A stretch of DNA of 64,000 bases from Whitmania pigra (taxonomy: Eukaryota; Annelida; Clitellata; Hirudinida; Haemopidae). The translations under genes were made by a program, and so were the position numbers. Of this stretch, positions 34,954 through 47,738 are shown piece after piece; the first letter of the stretch is position 1; each line of letters begins with the position of its first letter. Under the pieces are notes generated by a model. It saw only the letters and a program-made list of their open reading frames with translations. It was not told the origin of the DNA and ran no database searches. The DNA is taken from the NCBI GenBank assembly GCA_021613335.1, contig JAJTWR010000057.1, positions 285,619 to 349,618 of the forward strand, read 5' to 3'.

Positions 34954-37900
34954 GTTCTAAATAAAGCGATCTTCCTCTCTGTATCTGCAATGATCGTATC
35001 GGGGATGCGCGTTAGACCGAAAACTATTATCATCATCATCATCGCCATCATCGCCTTTCATCATTCTATTTATCGTCATTAAAATTATCATTGTTACATC
35101 ATTGACGTCACTTGACGAGATGTAATCGCATTAACAGGTGATTGAATTTAATAATTAGCACCAAGCATTATTAATCAGCACACAACGTTTTCTTGTAACT
35201 CTTGTTTGTCGAAGTGAAGTCAAAAACATAAACATTTCGGACGTCATTAACAGATGTTATTGTCATTACCTATTATTAAAAAATGTTATTGCGTAATCCA
35301 TTAAGAACCAAACTTTAAATTACACTTTTCAGAGCTATTTTAGGCGAGCAGGTAAACGCAGGTGACGCTATTTATAGCTTTAGGAAATCACCGATTTAAT
35401 CGTACATTAAAGGAAAATGATGACAAAATAAGTGCAAACATTATCACATTACAAATTGATACAAAATTACATCAAAATGACAGAACCAATTGAGGGTTAT
35501 TTCATGTAATTGCATTTCATCGAGCAGCCTCGACGTTCTCAGTATCACCAGGTTCACCATAATCATCGTCATCATCATCAAGCCCACCTACTCATCCTCA
35601 TCATCATCAAGTTCACCCAATTCATCATCATCATCGTCATCACTACGAATATCCAGTCATTTATCACTCTCAGATCAACAGATCGAACTTTGTAACTCTG
35701 AGCTTCAGTTGATGTCGACGACAAATCAATGGTAATGATGGAGGCATTAACACACACAACAGGCACTTATAAAGAAATATTTCCGGACATAAAAACAAAT
35801 TCATGACATTTTTAACTTCTCTTTTTAACAATTGGTTGCCATAGGTAACGATTTATTTGAACGTCAAAATCGCATTGGCCTGTGAAGGCAAGCATAATTA
35901 TATTATAAGCGCAGGCGATTAAAATTCACTTGTTTGCTCTTCAAACACTCGACATTCGAATTCCTTGCCTGTGATGTTGGCCTGAATCGTCACCTCTTAA
36001 CCGCCGAATGAATGACTGCCTTGTTGAACTTATCCCGGCCAACGAGACTTTCCGCTAAGACAAACACTTTCTCTTGACTTAAGTAAGTTTCTTGATTATT
36101 TTCGCAAGAGTTTATTAGCGATCAGTGGTTAGTCATATTTCAACGTAGCTCAGATCGGCGCATCTAAAGACGCAATTAAGGGGACCATTATTAGTCTAAC
36201 AAGAGTGGATTTATAAGATGCTTAATTGCCGAGAATGGAACCAAAACACTCGGTAATTGTTCACGTTCAGGATGAGCTGAGATCTAAACTATTAATTACA
36301 TTCAGCTTCGATTTGCCGTCAGTTGCAGTTACCATGTCAACAAATGAACAAAATTAAACTACTTTTTGCAGTGACCATTGAAATTGTGTCAATCAAGAAA
36401 GCCAATCTTCCTCAACTTTTGAGTTCACATTAACACCTATGAAAAAATTGGGGCACCGTGTTTTTGAACTTTTTTTTAGCACCTTATTGAACTAATATAA
36501 ATGCTTCATCCCCAATCACACCAGTACGTAATGTTGAAATTTTATGTCATATTTGCTATTTAATTCCACTTATGTGCAAGCTGTGACTTTATTGATCCAG
36601 AGAAGTTCCATAATTTATTGATAACCAGCAGTGAAAATGGGTAAGAAAAGCCACTTAAAAGGAATCCAGACAATGCTAAATGACTCTAAGGCATTTAGAA
36701 CCAACAATTCCAATCTGAATATTTGCACAGTTAATAAAATGCATAAATGCAGATGGTCGTCCAATGGAATGTCTAACCTAAAAAATCCTAGCAACATAAT
36801 TATCACCTCTTCATGATTTGTTGCCATTTAAATCACTGGTTCAATCATAAAATGAAAAAAATAAAATAATATATCCTAATTTAATCTATCTAAAGATATA
36901 ATTACTAACCTCTAGTAAGCAATCACACACACCTGTACACAACAAACAAAATTCAGAGAAGCCTTAAAAGCCTGGGTTGTTATTCAGGCACTTGCATCCT
37001 GAACTATTCTTTAAGAAGCAACCCACCTAACAAGACCTAGTGTCAAAAGACTTATTCATGCCTGCTCGATATTCACCATTTCAACTTGATCCTGGTTATG
37101 CTCAAGTCCTACTAAGGGATTTCATTCATCATTAAAGGATCAAGCTGTACCTTTTATTTAAATTAGCAATTGCAGTTGTAATGGCTTGAAATATTTTTTT
37201 TTTTACAAAAATTATAAATGTGTGTTAGATGCATTCTTTAGGTTAGCATTTTAAAACACTAATAATAACTTTAAAAAAATGCATAAAACAGTGATTTAAC
37301 ATAACATGGATATAAATCACTAGAAGAAAAAAATTACAATAATGGATAATGACTCCAATGATATCCTGGCAATTTTGTAAACATTTCAAACAATACTTCA
37401 AACAAACATTTCAGTCCCTGAATGATGTGTAATGTAATTGTCGTTTTGGAATAAACATTGGCTTAAAAAAATGTTTGCCATAAAACATTCAGCAAAATAT
37501 TTTCACATTTGTGAAACCTAAAACTAGTGCCAGACAAATTCTTATTATCATTATGGATCAGGTTACCTTGCTGTAATTTACAGCATCAAAATTAAAACAA
37601 GTTTTTATATCAACTTTTTGTAAACTAAATTTTTCATGATATCAAGCTAAATTTCAAATGGTTGATTTCAATACATTTTAACTAAGACAATGAGAACTTA
37701 GCATAATATTATAAAATGTGTTGCAAACAACTTTCAGGCTACAAAGTGAAATAATAAAAACAGCTTAATATAAATAATATGACAAAACAAATACCTTTCC
37801 ATAATCAATTATTATAACATCTTTTTATAATCTCATAAGTTATATATATTTTTATTCAATTCAAAACTCAAACAGTTATAAATATTCACATTAAAACGTC

Positions 37901-38055
37901 GAAGGCGATTTATGCTGGGACTTAAAACGCGGCCTAAATTTCAACAGAGTACAATTTACAGAGCAAGAAAAATGCAAATAAAAAACAAAAATTAAATTTT
38001 CAGGTAATATTGTAAGGAACTTCAATGAGATAAACAATCTGTGCAAATCGCTCAC
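34954..38055. other. Probable first intron of the 4.1 gene; no other gene recognised
   Basis: If the 5' UTR exon near 38.1 kb belongs to the 4.1 gene, this 3.1 kb is its first intron. A 59-codon plus-strand open frame beginning MGKKSHLKG at about 36637 has no recognisable family. The remainder is AT-rich sequence with ATC/CAT tracts at 35570-35640. Confidence 0.4.
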
Positions 38056-38184
38056 CTTCCTTTAAAATCGTACAATTCGTAGACAATTTCAAGAGCGGCC
38101 CACGACAGACTAGCCTTATTTTTTGCGCTTGTCCTCACCTGTAGCGGATGTCGTCTTAAAAACTTGCAAGTGTTCCATTACCTA
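38056..38184 (-). other. Candidate 5' UTR exon(s), probably of the 4.1 gene
   Basis: Two strong minus-strand donors sit close together: ACAG|GTGAGG (exon end 38139) and GGAAG|GTGAGC (exon end 38056). The sequence is less AT-rich than its surroundings. A 20-codon frame from the ATG at 38184 (MEHLQVFK...) ends within it. No coding exon follows on this strand before the 4.1 start exon, whose acceptor is 3 nt from its ATG, so this is best read as noncoding leader of that gene. Confidence 0.4.
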
Positions 38185-38519
38185 ATTAAAACTAACAATT
38201 AAAAATATAGTTAACAACTAAAAGTTGGAAATTATTTATTTATGAATTAAAAAAGCGATAGTTGTTATACGAGTTGATTAATGAAAGTAATGTTAAAACT
38301 ATTAAAGCAAGTAAATGCTACAATAGTTAAAACTTTAAAAATAGAAATTATTTATCAAATTTAGTAAGATGTCATAAATTAAAACGCAAAATCCATTTTT
38401 AATAGTATGATGTGTCAGTTGGATTGTTATGTGTACATTTAGATTTCGGAAAAACGGCTTGATGCTTTATTTACCTGTATTATGCTATATATTTTTTGTA
38501 TAGAATATAAGGCATCAAT
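38185..38519. promoter_or_regulatory. Short divergent intergenic region between the 4.1-side leader and ERLEC1
   Basis: About 335 bp separate the predicted minus-strand leader exon from the ERLEC1 start codon, which would make it a bidirectional promoter. No TATA box stands out at a convincing position. A possible acceptor (gtatag) lies 17 nt before the ERLEC1 ATG. Confidence 0.35.
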
Positions 38520-41500
38520 ATGAGTGTAAATAGAGGCGTTGCAACTTTTCTTGTTGTCAGTTTAATGTGCTGGGAAAAAATTTGGTGCTTTGAAAGTCTT
38601 CTTGATAATGATTTATACAGCATCAGTTGGAAAGGACCTGTGAATTTACCAGATGATGACGATGACACAAAGGTAAATCAATTGTTTTGGTTTTTATTCA
38701 GTTTTTGATCATTGTTATTATATATTTAATCTCATCAAATTACCTCATGCCTCATTTAAATCAGAATTGCAAATTGACCAAAGTTAAATTTTTGTTTTAT
38801 TACTTATTTTGTAGCCATTAAGTCAAGATTCTGTAATTATAATGACAAACAACAATGAAAAGTACCAGTGCATCTTACCTGTTGTTGACATCAAGACTCG
38901 TTCAAAGGTAAACAAATTGAATGCATTAAATAATTTTGCATCTTCTGTAAAGAGCATTAACTTATTTTCAGTTCCAAGAGTCAATCTCATCGGCCAAGTT
39001 GGAACTAGAGTTTCTGCGAGGCATGTTAGATTCAAAAAACTGTGATTATAGGGTAATTTTTATTTTCAGTTCAAATTATTTTCACGTTCAATTTTAGTTA
39101 ATCATATTAATTTTTATGAGACAATCATTTTATATGAGATTTATAATTTGATAAATTATCTCACATAATTTAATCCTAGTTGATTATAACAATTACAGTA
39201 GTCAGATTTAAAATAAGTTTATCAATTAAATTCTTAAAGTGCTTTTGGTACAAGTGTTACTGAATACATATACATTTCATCTTTTCAGTTAGAAATTTAT
39301 TGGACTTATGAGTTTTGTCATGGCAGGCACATTCGACAGTACCATGAAGAAAAGGGAGCCGGAAATGTACTTAATTTAATTTATGTTAACTTGTAATAGT
39401 AATGTAATATTTGTGATGTAGTAATGAATGGTGTTGTTGGAAAAAACATTCTTGAGATGAATTTATTGTTGATATCATCTTCAAAAAATCATTTTTGCAC
39501 TCAACAAGTTGACATTTTAATTAATTTTAATCAGAAGTTGATTCCAGAGAATAAGTATTGAAAATGTAACAAATGTAAAATTATTTGTACGTGTTTTGCA
39601 ACAGCTGCCTGTGGTACAAGAATATTACCTGGGTAGATACAACGGGGAGCAATTCAATCAAGGTGAGATTTTTAATCAGGAGTTTGAATGTGTTCATTTT
39701 AAATTGAACAAGTTCATGCATAATTAGATATGTGAAAACCAATAAAAGTACTCATAATTAATTACCATCACCAAATTACCTAGCATCATTAATAAATTGA
39801 AATTATGATGTAGCTCAACTACTAGTTTGTTGATACAAAGGCACTGTTCACAAATTGAATAATAATTAATGATATAGTACATTTTAAAATCATTACTTAC
39901 CATAACAAATTATATTATGCTCAATGAATCATCAGCTGACTAATTAATTAAGTAATTAAATAATTAATTAATTCATCTGTCAGATCTGAATGCTGCAAAG
40001 GAAAAGAGGAACCAAGACTCAGAGTCTCACCCTCCGATTGTGGTTGGTGAACTTCCATTATTTGTTCACAAGATTAATGTTTTACTTATTCATAATTATC
40101 GCACTCCACAAATTATTCTTTTTAAATTGCTGACAGATGTTGTTGTTGCACGAGATAGAATAGTTCTGCTGAAGTAAAATCTTGCACGACAAGTTACATG
40201 CTAGAGGCGCATAATTTTAAATGTTAAAAATCTTATTTTAGTTAATATCATTTAGACCTGCATGTCAATAAATTCAAACATCTATAGATGTCCCAGTCAT
40301 AACACATCACCCATTCACCTTAAAAATAACTAAACTCATTCCGTTTTATGCACTCCATCAGAAAGTTGATGGGATGGACCTGCCTTACTATGAGGTCATT
40401 TACGACTCGGGAACGAACTGCGACCTCACCGACATTCCACGAAGGTCGAGAGTGCTCTACGTCTGCTACCCCGAGAGCAAGGGTGAAATCTACGAGTTGA
40501 AGGAAACGTCGACCTGCGAATACGAAATTGTTATCCTCACGAGTGCCTTGTGTCAGCATCCCAGCTACGGGTGAGTGGGTGCTTTCGATGGCCTGTTAGC
40601 ATTGAGTCAAACCACTAATTGGTCGATGGCAATGGTGTTAGTTTAATTATTATTGATTATGATTATTATTATTATTATTATTATTTATTAATGTTAGAAT
40701 ATTATATGTTATTGAATTTCTCAAAATATTGTTATCGCATACTTGTACTGCAATACACAACATCATTTATTTATTAAAACTGCATTTGTTTTGTTTTTTC
40801 TAAATCCAAAGTCCAAGAAAAGATCCCGTCCACATCATCGACTGCCATTCCATCGAAGATGCACCAAGACGACCTTTGAGCCTGGAGGCTTTTGAACTTC
40901 AAAGCACCATGGGTGGATACCAGGAGGTATATTGTTCATTAAGACAGTTAAGATGATGAAGCCGGTGATGTTGATGGCGACGGTGATGGCATTGATGATG
41001 ATGATGATGATGATGACGGTGACAATAACGGTCTAATTTATGAAGATGTGCATCAGTAAATTTCACCACCATTTGACTTTCATGATGGTGTTAGTTGTTG
41101 CAATTAGTTTTAATCAGCAGGAGATCTCCGATGCCATCCGGGACGTGGTCAACTCGTACATCAAAGAGGCACGTTGACTTTTTGAGTGCTTTTGCAGCCG
41201 ACGCGAAAACTTTGTAGCATCATTTGTAGTGAATTTTTGAGAAGTTGGCAAAAATGATAAATAATAAAATCAATTACCAAATGAACGATCACATCACGAA
41301 CTGAACTGAATTGATTTATGCATACTTATTTACTTATTTATTTATTTATCAAGATTCGTTTGATCCTTCAATCCAACCAGGAGAAAGGAAAGCTGAAGGC
41401 AGTGGAGAATGAACCTAAACCGGAGCCCAAAGGTGATTTGCGACAAGCAACCTCGAGTGAAACGCATTTCAAGGGGCAGCCGTCGGCCAGGCAGGTCATC

Positions 41501-42881
41501 GCTGACTTTTTCAAAGGGGACTACTGCATCCAAGGGGTTGGTATTTTGCAATAATTAAAACAATAATTATTCACATTGTGAATTACAATTAATTAATTAA
41601 CCAATATCACATCATTGATAAATTAATAACACATTCACAGCATCAAGGTATTAAATAATAATAATAATAATTACTGTTGTGTCCGCATGAATATTGTGGA
41701 TTACTTTTAGTTGCGACTTGACCTCGAGTTGTTTACGTTTCGAGTTGAGGTTGCCGCGCGTTTCAGTTCTAATAAAGTTGTTTCGTCTTATTACATTTAG
41801 TGTTATCTCTCCAACATTCAATATACAAATACAACAATTACCATGATGTCAATTAGTTGGCATAACAGCATCAGCTATTAATTGAAAACAATTGACCGTT
41901 TGTTGCCACCAGGGATCGGGTTGGTGGAGGCACGAGTTTTGCTTCGGGAAATTCATTCGTCAGTTTCACGAGGTGAGGATGCTTTCGAGAGTTCAAAATG
42001 TTACTTATTGGTTTGCATGCTGCCCTTGTCCAACGTCGACGGATGATGTTAATGATTAAAAAATAACAAAGATAATAAAAATAATAATTAATAATAACAA
42101 CAATAATGATACTAAATACTTACTTAATAATAATTAATAATATAATATTAATAACAAACATCCTAGGACCACAAAGGGCGCAGCACGATCATCCTCGGCG
42201 TGTGGGAGGAAGAGAAGCACGTGGAGTGGCTGCAGAAGAATCCTTCAAAAAAGCCAAAACCTCTCGAACAGAGAAAGTAAGGAACTCCTCTGAACTGATT
42301 ACCACATAGTGTCACGTCAAACGTTTTGTTGAGTTGAATGTCTTTAAATGATATTTTGATGATTTTAATGTTTAATTATGAAGTTGATGAAGATGATGAA
42401 GTTAATAATAATAATAATAATGAGCTACTTTCAGATGCAACATTTTTGCCATTCACATATTTTTGAATGTAATATTTAAACAGTCCGGTAGTTTGAAAAT
42501 AAATAATACTTTGAATTTTAAATCTGCAGATCAGTAACAAACTTCTACAGTAATGGAGCAGTTTGCCATGAGACTGGCAAGCCCAGGAGTGTTGAAGTGA
42601 GATTCAAGTGAGCTCTGAATTTTGTGTTTCTTCTTGATGATGGCAACCAAGTCAGTCAGAAAATCTTAGCATTTCATAAGCAGTTGTTGGGCTCGTAGCC
42701 TCTCATGTTTTTTCTCATCTGCCTAATCAATACATTCCTCGGAGTGAGTCCAAAACAAGCTTGTTCTTCTCAACCCTATCCTCAATAGCACAGACTGCCT
42801 GAAGCAATTGCAATTGGTTTCCGATTCGTTGTCGCATCACCTTCGAAACCCTCACGACACATATCACACTCTAGTGACATC

Positions 42882-42915
<34 letters not shown>

Positions 42916-43422
42916 GTTATTGTTATTGTTAGTGTTATTGTTATTGTTATTGTTATTGTTATTATTATTATTATTATTATTATTAATCTACAACGAAATG
43001 AACAATGACTGATTAATTATCAGATAATTCTTTATTGATTGCAGCTGCTTGGTGCAGCCAGAATCATCTGGTGCCATTTCCCTCTACCTGATTGAGAATG
43101 TGCTCTGCGAGTACAAGCTCATTGTAAGTTGATCTTACAAAAGTAAAATCTAAGCAAACTTAAACTTATACAAAAAAAGGATATTGGGATGCAGATAAAA
43201 ATAAGTTTACAGATGATTACAACTAATGATCTTTTATAGGATTCCTAAACATTTAGTTTTCATATTCCCTCTTAACAATAACTTAATAATAAATTGTTAT
43301 TTCAGAAATTTTAATAAAAGAAAATTTTTATTTCACTTATTATTTCAAAGGTGGAAGCTCCCCTGTTTTGTGATGTCATTCAAAAAGCTGATAACAATGG
43401 TGTCTTCCAATTGGATCTCTGA
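38520..43422 (+). CDS. ERLEC1: Erlectin (ERLEC1/XTP3-B), ER-associated degradation lectin, 15 exons
   Basis: This luminal ER lectin delivers misfolded glycoproteins to the HRD1-SEL1L complex by reading trimmed mannose glycans. Exons: 38520-38672, 38815-38907, 38972-39052, 39289-39366, 39605-39662, 39984-40042, 40362-40570, 40812-40926, 41121-41168, 41354-41536, 41913-41972, 42167-42276, 42530-42607, 43045-43123, 43351-43422. All phases agree, giving about 491 residues against 483 in human. Order: signal peptide; first MRH domain ([38 protein letters not shown]); a linker; second MRH domain ([21 protein letters not shown], with the mannose-site Trp pair; [24 protein letters not shown]) and the conserved end [10 protein letters not shown]. 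The 3' boundary of exon 9 is uncertain: the best phase-matching reading is a GC donor at 41169, and weaker GT donors lie a few codons upstream. Confidence 0.95.
42882..42985. repeat. (TTA/TTG)n microsatellite in an ERLEC1 intron
   Basis: About 100 bp of ATT/TTG trinucleotide units within the intron between exons 13 and 14. Confidence 0.9.
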
Positions 43423-43807
43423 AAGTAACGAAGAAAAGTGTTCAATCTTCTGTCGGGTCCATTAACATCTCCCGTTTGTTCACGTCACCTGCTCAAATAA
43501 CCAACCAAAATAATTCATACATTCAGGACATGTCTTAATGTATCATATTATGTTGGTAATGTCATTTATCGTTCTTCATTCGTTCGTTATTGGAATTGTA
43601 ATCTTATTTATTTCTAAACTTCCCTTCTTCAGTGGAACAATGTTACCAAGTGATCCTTCCCAAGAATGATTTTAAAAAAAAATTATAATCATCTTTTGTA
43701 AATAAATAATTAAAAACCTAAATTTATTTATTGGAAATTCCTCCAAACGCAACCTCGCATCATGCGAGCCTGATCTTCACGGATCACTTCAATCTCAGGC
43801 GAGCAAT
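43423..43807. other. ERLEC1 3' UTR and flank
   Basis: No separate gene. AATAAATAATTAAA near 43700 could serve as the polyadenylation signal of ERLEC1. The segmental duplication begins just downstream. Confidence 0.45.
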
Positions 43808-44102
43808 CCAGACCAATGTAGCAAGACTTTACAATATAATTTCTTGGAATTGGATTTTTAACAAATTACATTAACCTGATTGGGAAGGGTGATATTTGTT
43901 AATGCGTGATTTGATTTGCCCTGCTTGAAATGATTTGAAGCTGCCTAATCTCAGGATTACATTTCTTGAGATGTTAATTTTTCGACACCTGACAATTTAT
44001 AATTTCAAAGGCGTGCCTTGTAGACATTTTGAAAATACACAGAATAAACCAATGTTGAATTGATTTCCAAATTATGTTCTTACATTTTTACTCTGATAAA
44101 CA

Positions 44103-44135
<33 letters not shown>

Positions 44136-45723
44136 TGAACAATGCACACCAGTTTGGCTGAAATTGAGGTTCTTCGAGCAGCTAAAAGAGTTCAAGGCAC
44201 TTTTGAGTGTGGCTATTATCTCATAATGGCAAATCTAGCTGACCTTTGGTTAATTGAATATGTTGACACCTCATGGTCATTACACCTACTTTTTAACTCA
44301 AACCAGCTTCAACATGCTTCATCGTACTGAAGATTTGAAATTTTATTAGGTTGGTGATGTTGTACCTAATGGAAAGTTTGAGCATAGTACAATGCAAAAG
44401 CTCAGAATCAAAAGCATTAAAAGTTACAATTTGATGCTCATACGTTATTAGTTAATTATATAATTGGTTATGGCCGCAAAAGAACATTCCTTTGCCCTAA
44501 CTTGTTAACTTCATCAGCATTTTTTGGATTAAATATTCTTAGGAGAGTGCAAAAAAGAAATTAAATTATTAAACTAAGTATTGACACATTTTAATTATGT
44601 ATGATTAGTAGATGCATGATGTGAAGCTGAAAATTAGTAAAATCAACTTAAAAGTTTCACTTCCATTTGTTGGTCTATCACTTATCTTGTTTGATGCTGT
44701 CTGTGCTGGTTGGCACCAACAATAACTCGTTTTTTCTAATCATTAAGCAAATAATTAAAAATTGAAATTAATTCAATAAACTTGACAATGAACTATTCGA
44801 TTACTTGTAAGTAAAACAAATAAATATAAATAATTTTAATAATATTCTTAATTTGCCCATTGGAGGATTTCTAATTGATCAGCAACAATTATGTGTTATG
44901 AGCAGTTTTACATCCTATTTAGATATAATGTGGTTTGTGACATAAGAAGGTAGAATTAAATAATAAATAAATAATTGTTATCAGTACTTCAGATTTTGTG
45001 AGAATATTTTAATAAAGTTGAAAACTTATCATGTGGTAATGATGAATATTATGACGATGATGATGATGACAATGAATATAAGTAGTGGGACAGCTGTTCT
45101 TCGTTCAAAATCTGCATCCTTATTGCACCGATAAGAATTTCAAGGATGGCGGGAGGTGAGCTTTAAAACATTTCATAAATTAGTATTGCTTTATTTAATT
45201 AATATTTCATAAAATAGTAGCCATTGCTTTATTTCAATAATATTTGATAAAACAGTAGCCATTGCTTTATTTAGTTTATATTTCTCATTGATATGATGTA
45301 AAAAATATGATCCATTAATTTGGTACAATTACCTGATTGCAATTTAAAAAAAAAATAATTAGCCAATAAAATATTGAATGAGATTTTTAAAAACATACAA
45401 TGACCCAAGACTTAAGAAAAAATTCAAGAATTTTAATTCATAAATTAATACTAGATGCAAAATAATAAATAAGAAATGATTTCTACATATCCAACTTTAT
45501 TATAATAAATACTGTGTTTGTTATGGTTACAGCCAGTCGAACTTATAGCGATGCTGAGGCAAGAAGAATTTTGGAAAAGGAGGGAATAATGGTGAACTCT
45601 CCAAAACCAAAGACTTCTTTGGATGGGGTTCGCCACAACACTATAAATGGCTTGATTGAGTTCAAGAGGGAAAGCGGGTGTAATGTCGTTGTGACAGGTG
45701 AATAAATTTTTTGGTATGATTTG
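43808..45723 (+). repeat. Segmental duplication, copy 1 (partner 62153-63943)
   Basis: From about 43857 the sequence matches 62173 onward almost base for base, including the TTA microsatellite, a 62-codon open frame and exon 1 of the M15-like gene. A looser match begins at 'cagaccaat' near 43810. The match is lost inside intron 1 (about 45300-45512), resumes across exon 2, and ends about 26 bp into intron 2. The offset changes from 18316 to 18330, mainly through microsatellite length. Confidence 0.93.
44142..44330 (+). CDS. 62-residue open frame of unknown function (copy 1)
   Basis: An ATG-initiated frame encoding an uncharacterised, mostly neutral peptide (starts MHTSLAEIEVLR). Its protein is identical in the second copy at 62472-62660. 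The surrounding noncoding sequence is almost as well conserved, so identity alone is no proof of selection. No signal peptide, splice pattern or family is recognised. It may be chance or a remnant of an older gene. Confidence 0.25.
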   Translation: MHTSLAEIEVLRAAKRVQGTFECGYYLIMANLADLWLIEYVDTSWSLHLLFNSNQLQHASSY

Positions 45724-46395
45724 TTTCAAAAGTTAAAGTTAAACTTGGTAGCATATGGGAAGGCTGATATGCAATGTCATATCTCAAGACACTCTCAATG
45801 AAACTGCTGATACCAATGGTTTTTGTTAATGATTAAAAGAACATAAATTTTATGGTGATATAAGGTGAATAAGTTAATGTTGATGTTGTCTAGAGTATGG
45901 AATGTTTATTAAAATATTTGATTATAAAAAATGAAAAGTCAGCATGTACTTTAAGAAACTAAATAAATTATTTTCTTAAGCAGTTCATGATAATTAAAAA
46001 GGATAAGTATAAAAAGAATATTGAATCCCACTACATATATCTAGAATTGTTAACCTGCTTAAGAAGCACATTTGCCAAAGCTGATTGCACCACTAATATT
46101 TTGTCGCCAACAAATTATTTTTTTAAATGGATATTTGTTTTTATGTAAAGAGGCAATAAATATTAGTTAAATATTGCCAATCAATTCAGGTGGCACAGAA
46201 CCTGGCCATGCCAAAGGTGAAAAGTCCCATGGCACTGGGTACAAGCTGGACATCAGACCAAATGAATGTCTTGATGCTCACATCAGAGGGAATGGTGAAA
46301 ACGTAGGAAAGAGAAGAGATGGAACTCCTTTATTTCAGTTGAATTCCGGAGTTTTTGCTTACGAGGAGAATCATTGGGACATACTCTTTAAGTGA
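45146..46395 (+). CDS. Small M15/hedgehog-fold-like zinc peptidase, 3 exons, 126 residues
   Basis: Exons are 45146-45155, 45533-45697 and 46190-46395, both introns in phase 1. Exon 1 is only MAG plus one base, with donor GGAG|GTGAGC. The protein carries SHGTGYKLD (His72, Asp79), which fits the SxHxxGxAxD zinc signature of M15 D-Ala-D-Ala peptidases and hedgehog proteins. A C-terminal EENHWD fits the ExxH element (Glu117, His120) that supplies the catalytic glutamate and third zinc ligand. TSLDGVRHNTINGLIEFK and VVVTGGTEPGHAKG precede it. My recollection is that such compact proteins are common in bacteria and fungi and unusual in animals. There is no signal peptide, so it would be cytosolic unless an upstream exon exists. 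The substrate is unknown. The 5' two exons are duplicated at 63473-63917. Confidence 0.75.
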
Positions 46396-47738
46396 AGAAG
46401 GTTCCATGAACTACAGAAAATGTTTGAATTGAAGTTATTAAACGTTTTTACTTAGCAATAACTAACCAAACTTTGCTGCTTTGGAACTTTGAATAAAATA
46501 GCTAAAGATTTTGTCCGAAAATAGTTGTTTGATTGATTAATCCGAAACGTTTAAGTTTAGACAATTATTCATGCACTGAAAATGCATTTTCTTGTTAATG
46601 GCTCCACTGGGAAATCCCAAACCTAGTCAAAAATTGTTCTCCCAAAATAGAACTTAAAAAAGCAACAAGTAGCAAATAGCAAAAGCTAAAAAAATTTGTT
46701 TATGACAAATACTCTAATTAAAATCCAAGTGTTAGATCAGCACAGTGTTCAAGAAAACCATTGAAACAAAAGAATATTTGAAAATAGAGTTGATAGTTTA
46801 CGAGAAATATAATGAAATTATATTGACAGATATTAGAAATACCACGCAATTGCCAAAAGAAAAACAAAAAAATCCTAATGACGTTTTGGGCAAAACAAGC
46901 AGTGAAGCCAGAATTATGACAGAGTATGAAATGGTGGGGTTTAAGATGGTCTAAAATAGTATGACATACTTTATGGACGACCCCTTTCTTGACATATATT
47001 TCGTTAAGAGGCTTTGCCTTATGGCATAGAATTTATGCCATCGTTTTTTATTTTCGTTTAAATTTTCTGTGTTTATATTTAATGAGAATAAATTAGGTTT
47101 AAAATAACGTCCGTTGAATAGGAGATAAATTGGGCTTGGACTACCTGCCAAATTTGAAATCAAATTGATTCTACTGATAACACTGCATTTTGCGATTAAG
47201 GCATTTACATAGTTACAAATTATTTACATATTTACATCTTACAAAATCCAACATCTAACATCAGGCTTGATATATCAAATATATTTGCCTACTTGAACAT
47301 TGTCAACTTGGTGGCGATTGATTTAGCTAAAATTTGAAGTTTAAAGATAAAGTATTTTAGAGAATTTTGTTATAAAGACTGTCATCTCTACTAACTCGAC
47401 TATTTACTTTTGCGTAAATGCTGGAATGTAGAATAAAATCGTTACATAAATAAACAAATAAATGAATACCTCTAATCAAAATGCTCTTTTTAAGGTATCT
47501 AATTACATTGAATATAGTGACTTTCGGGTCTTTAGTGCATTTTAATTTTGTTTAGAAATTAAAAAAAAAAGAAAAATACAAAAAATACGAAACTTTGGTT
47601 TGAACCTTAATCATGTATCTTTTTCGTTTAGCATTTCGACGTGTAACTTGACGAGTGGTTTTGTATTCAGAGCCAACTCTTTGGTTATAGCAGTTATACT
47701 TCTTGAAGTTACTTCCTTCCGACATATTTCCTGCCAAT
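46396..47738. other. Flank between the M15-like gene and the eL13 fragment array
   Basis: AT-rich. A Lys/Glu-rich open frame at about 46745-46954 (plus) has no recognisable family. The first part is presumably the 3' UTR of the M15-like gene, with GAATAAAATAG near 46491 as a possible polyadenylation signal. Confidence 0.4.
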
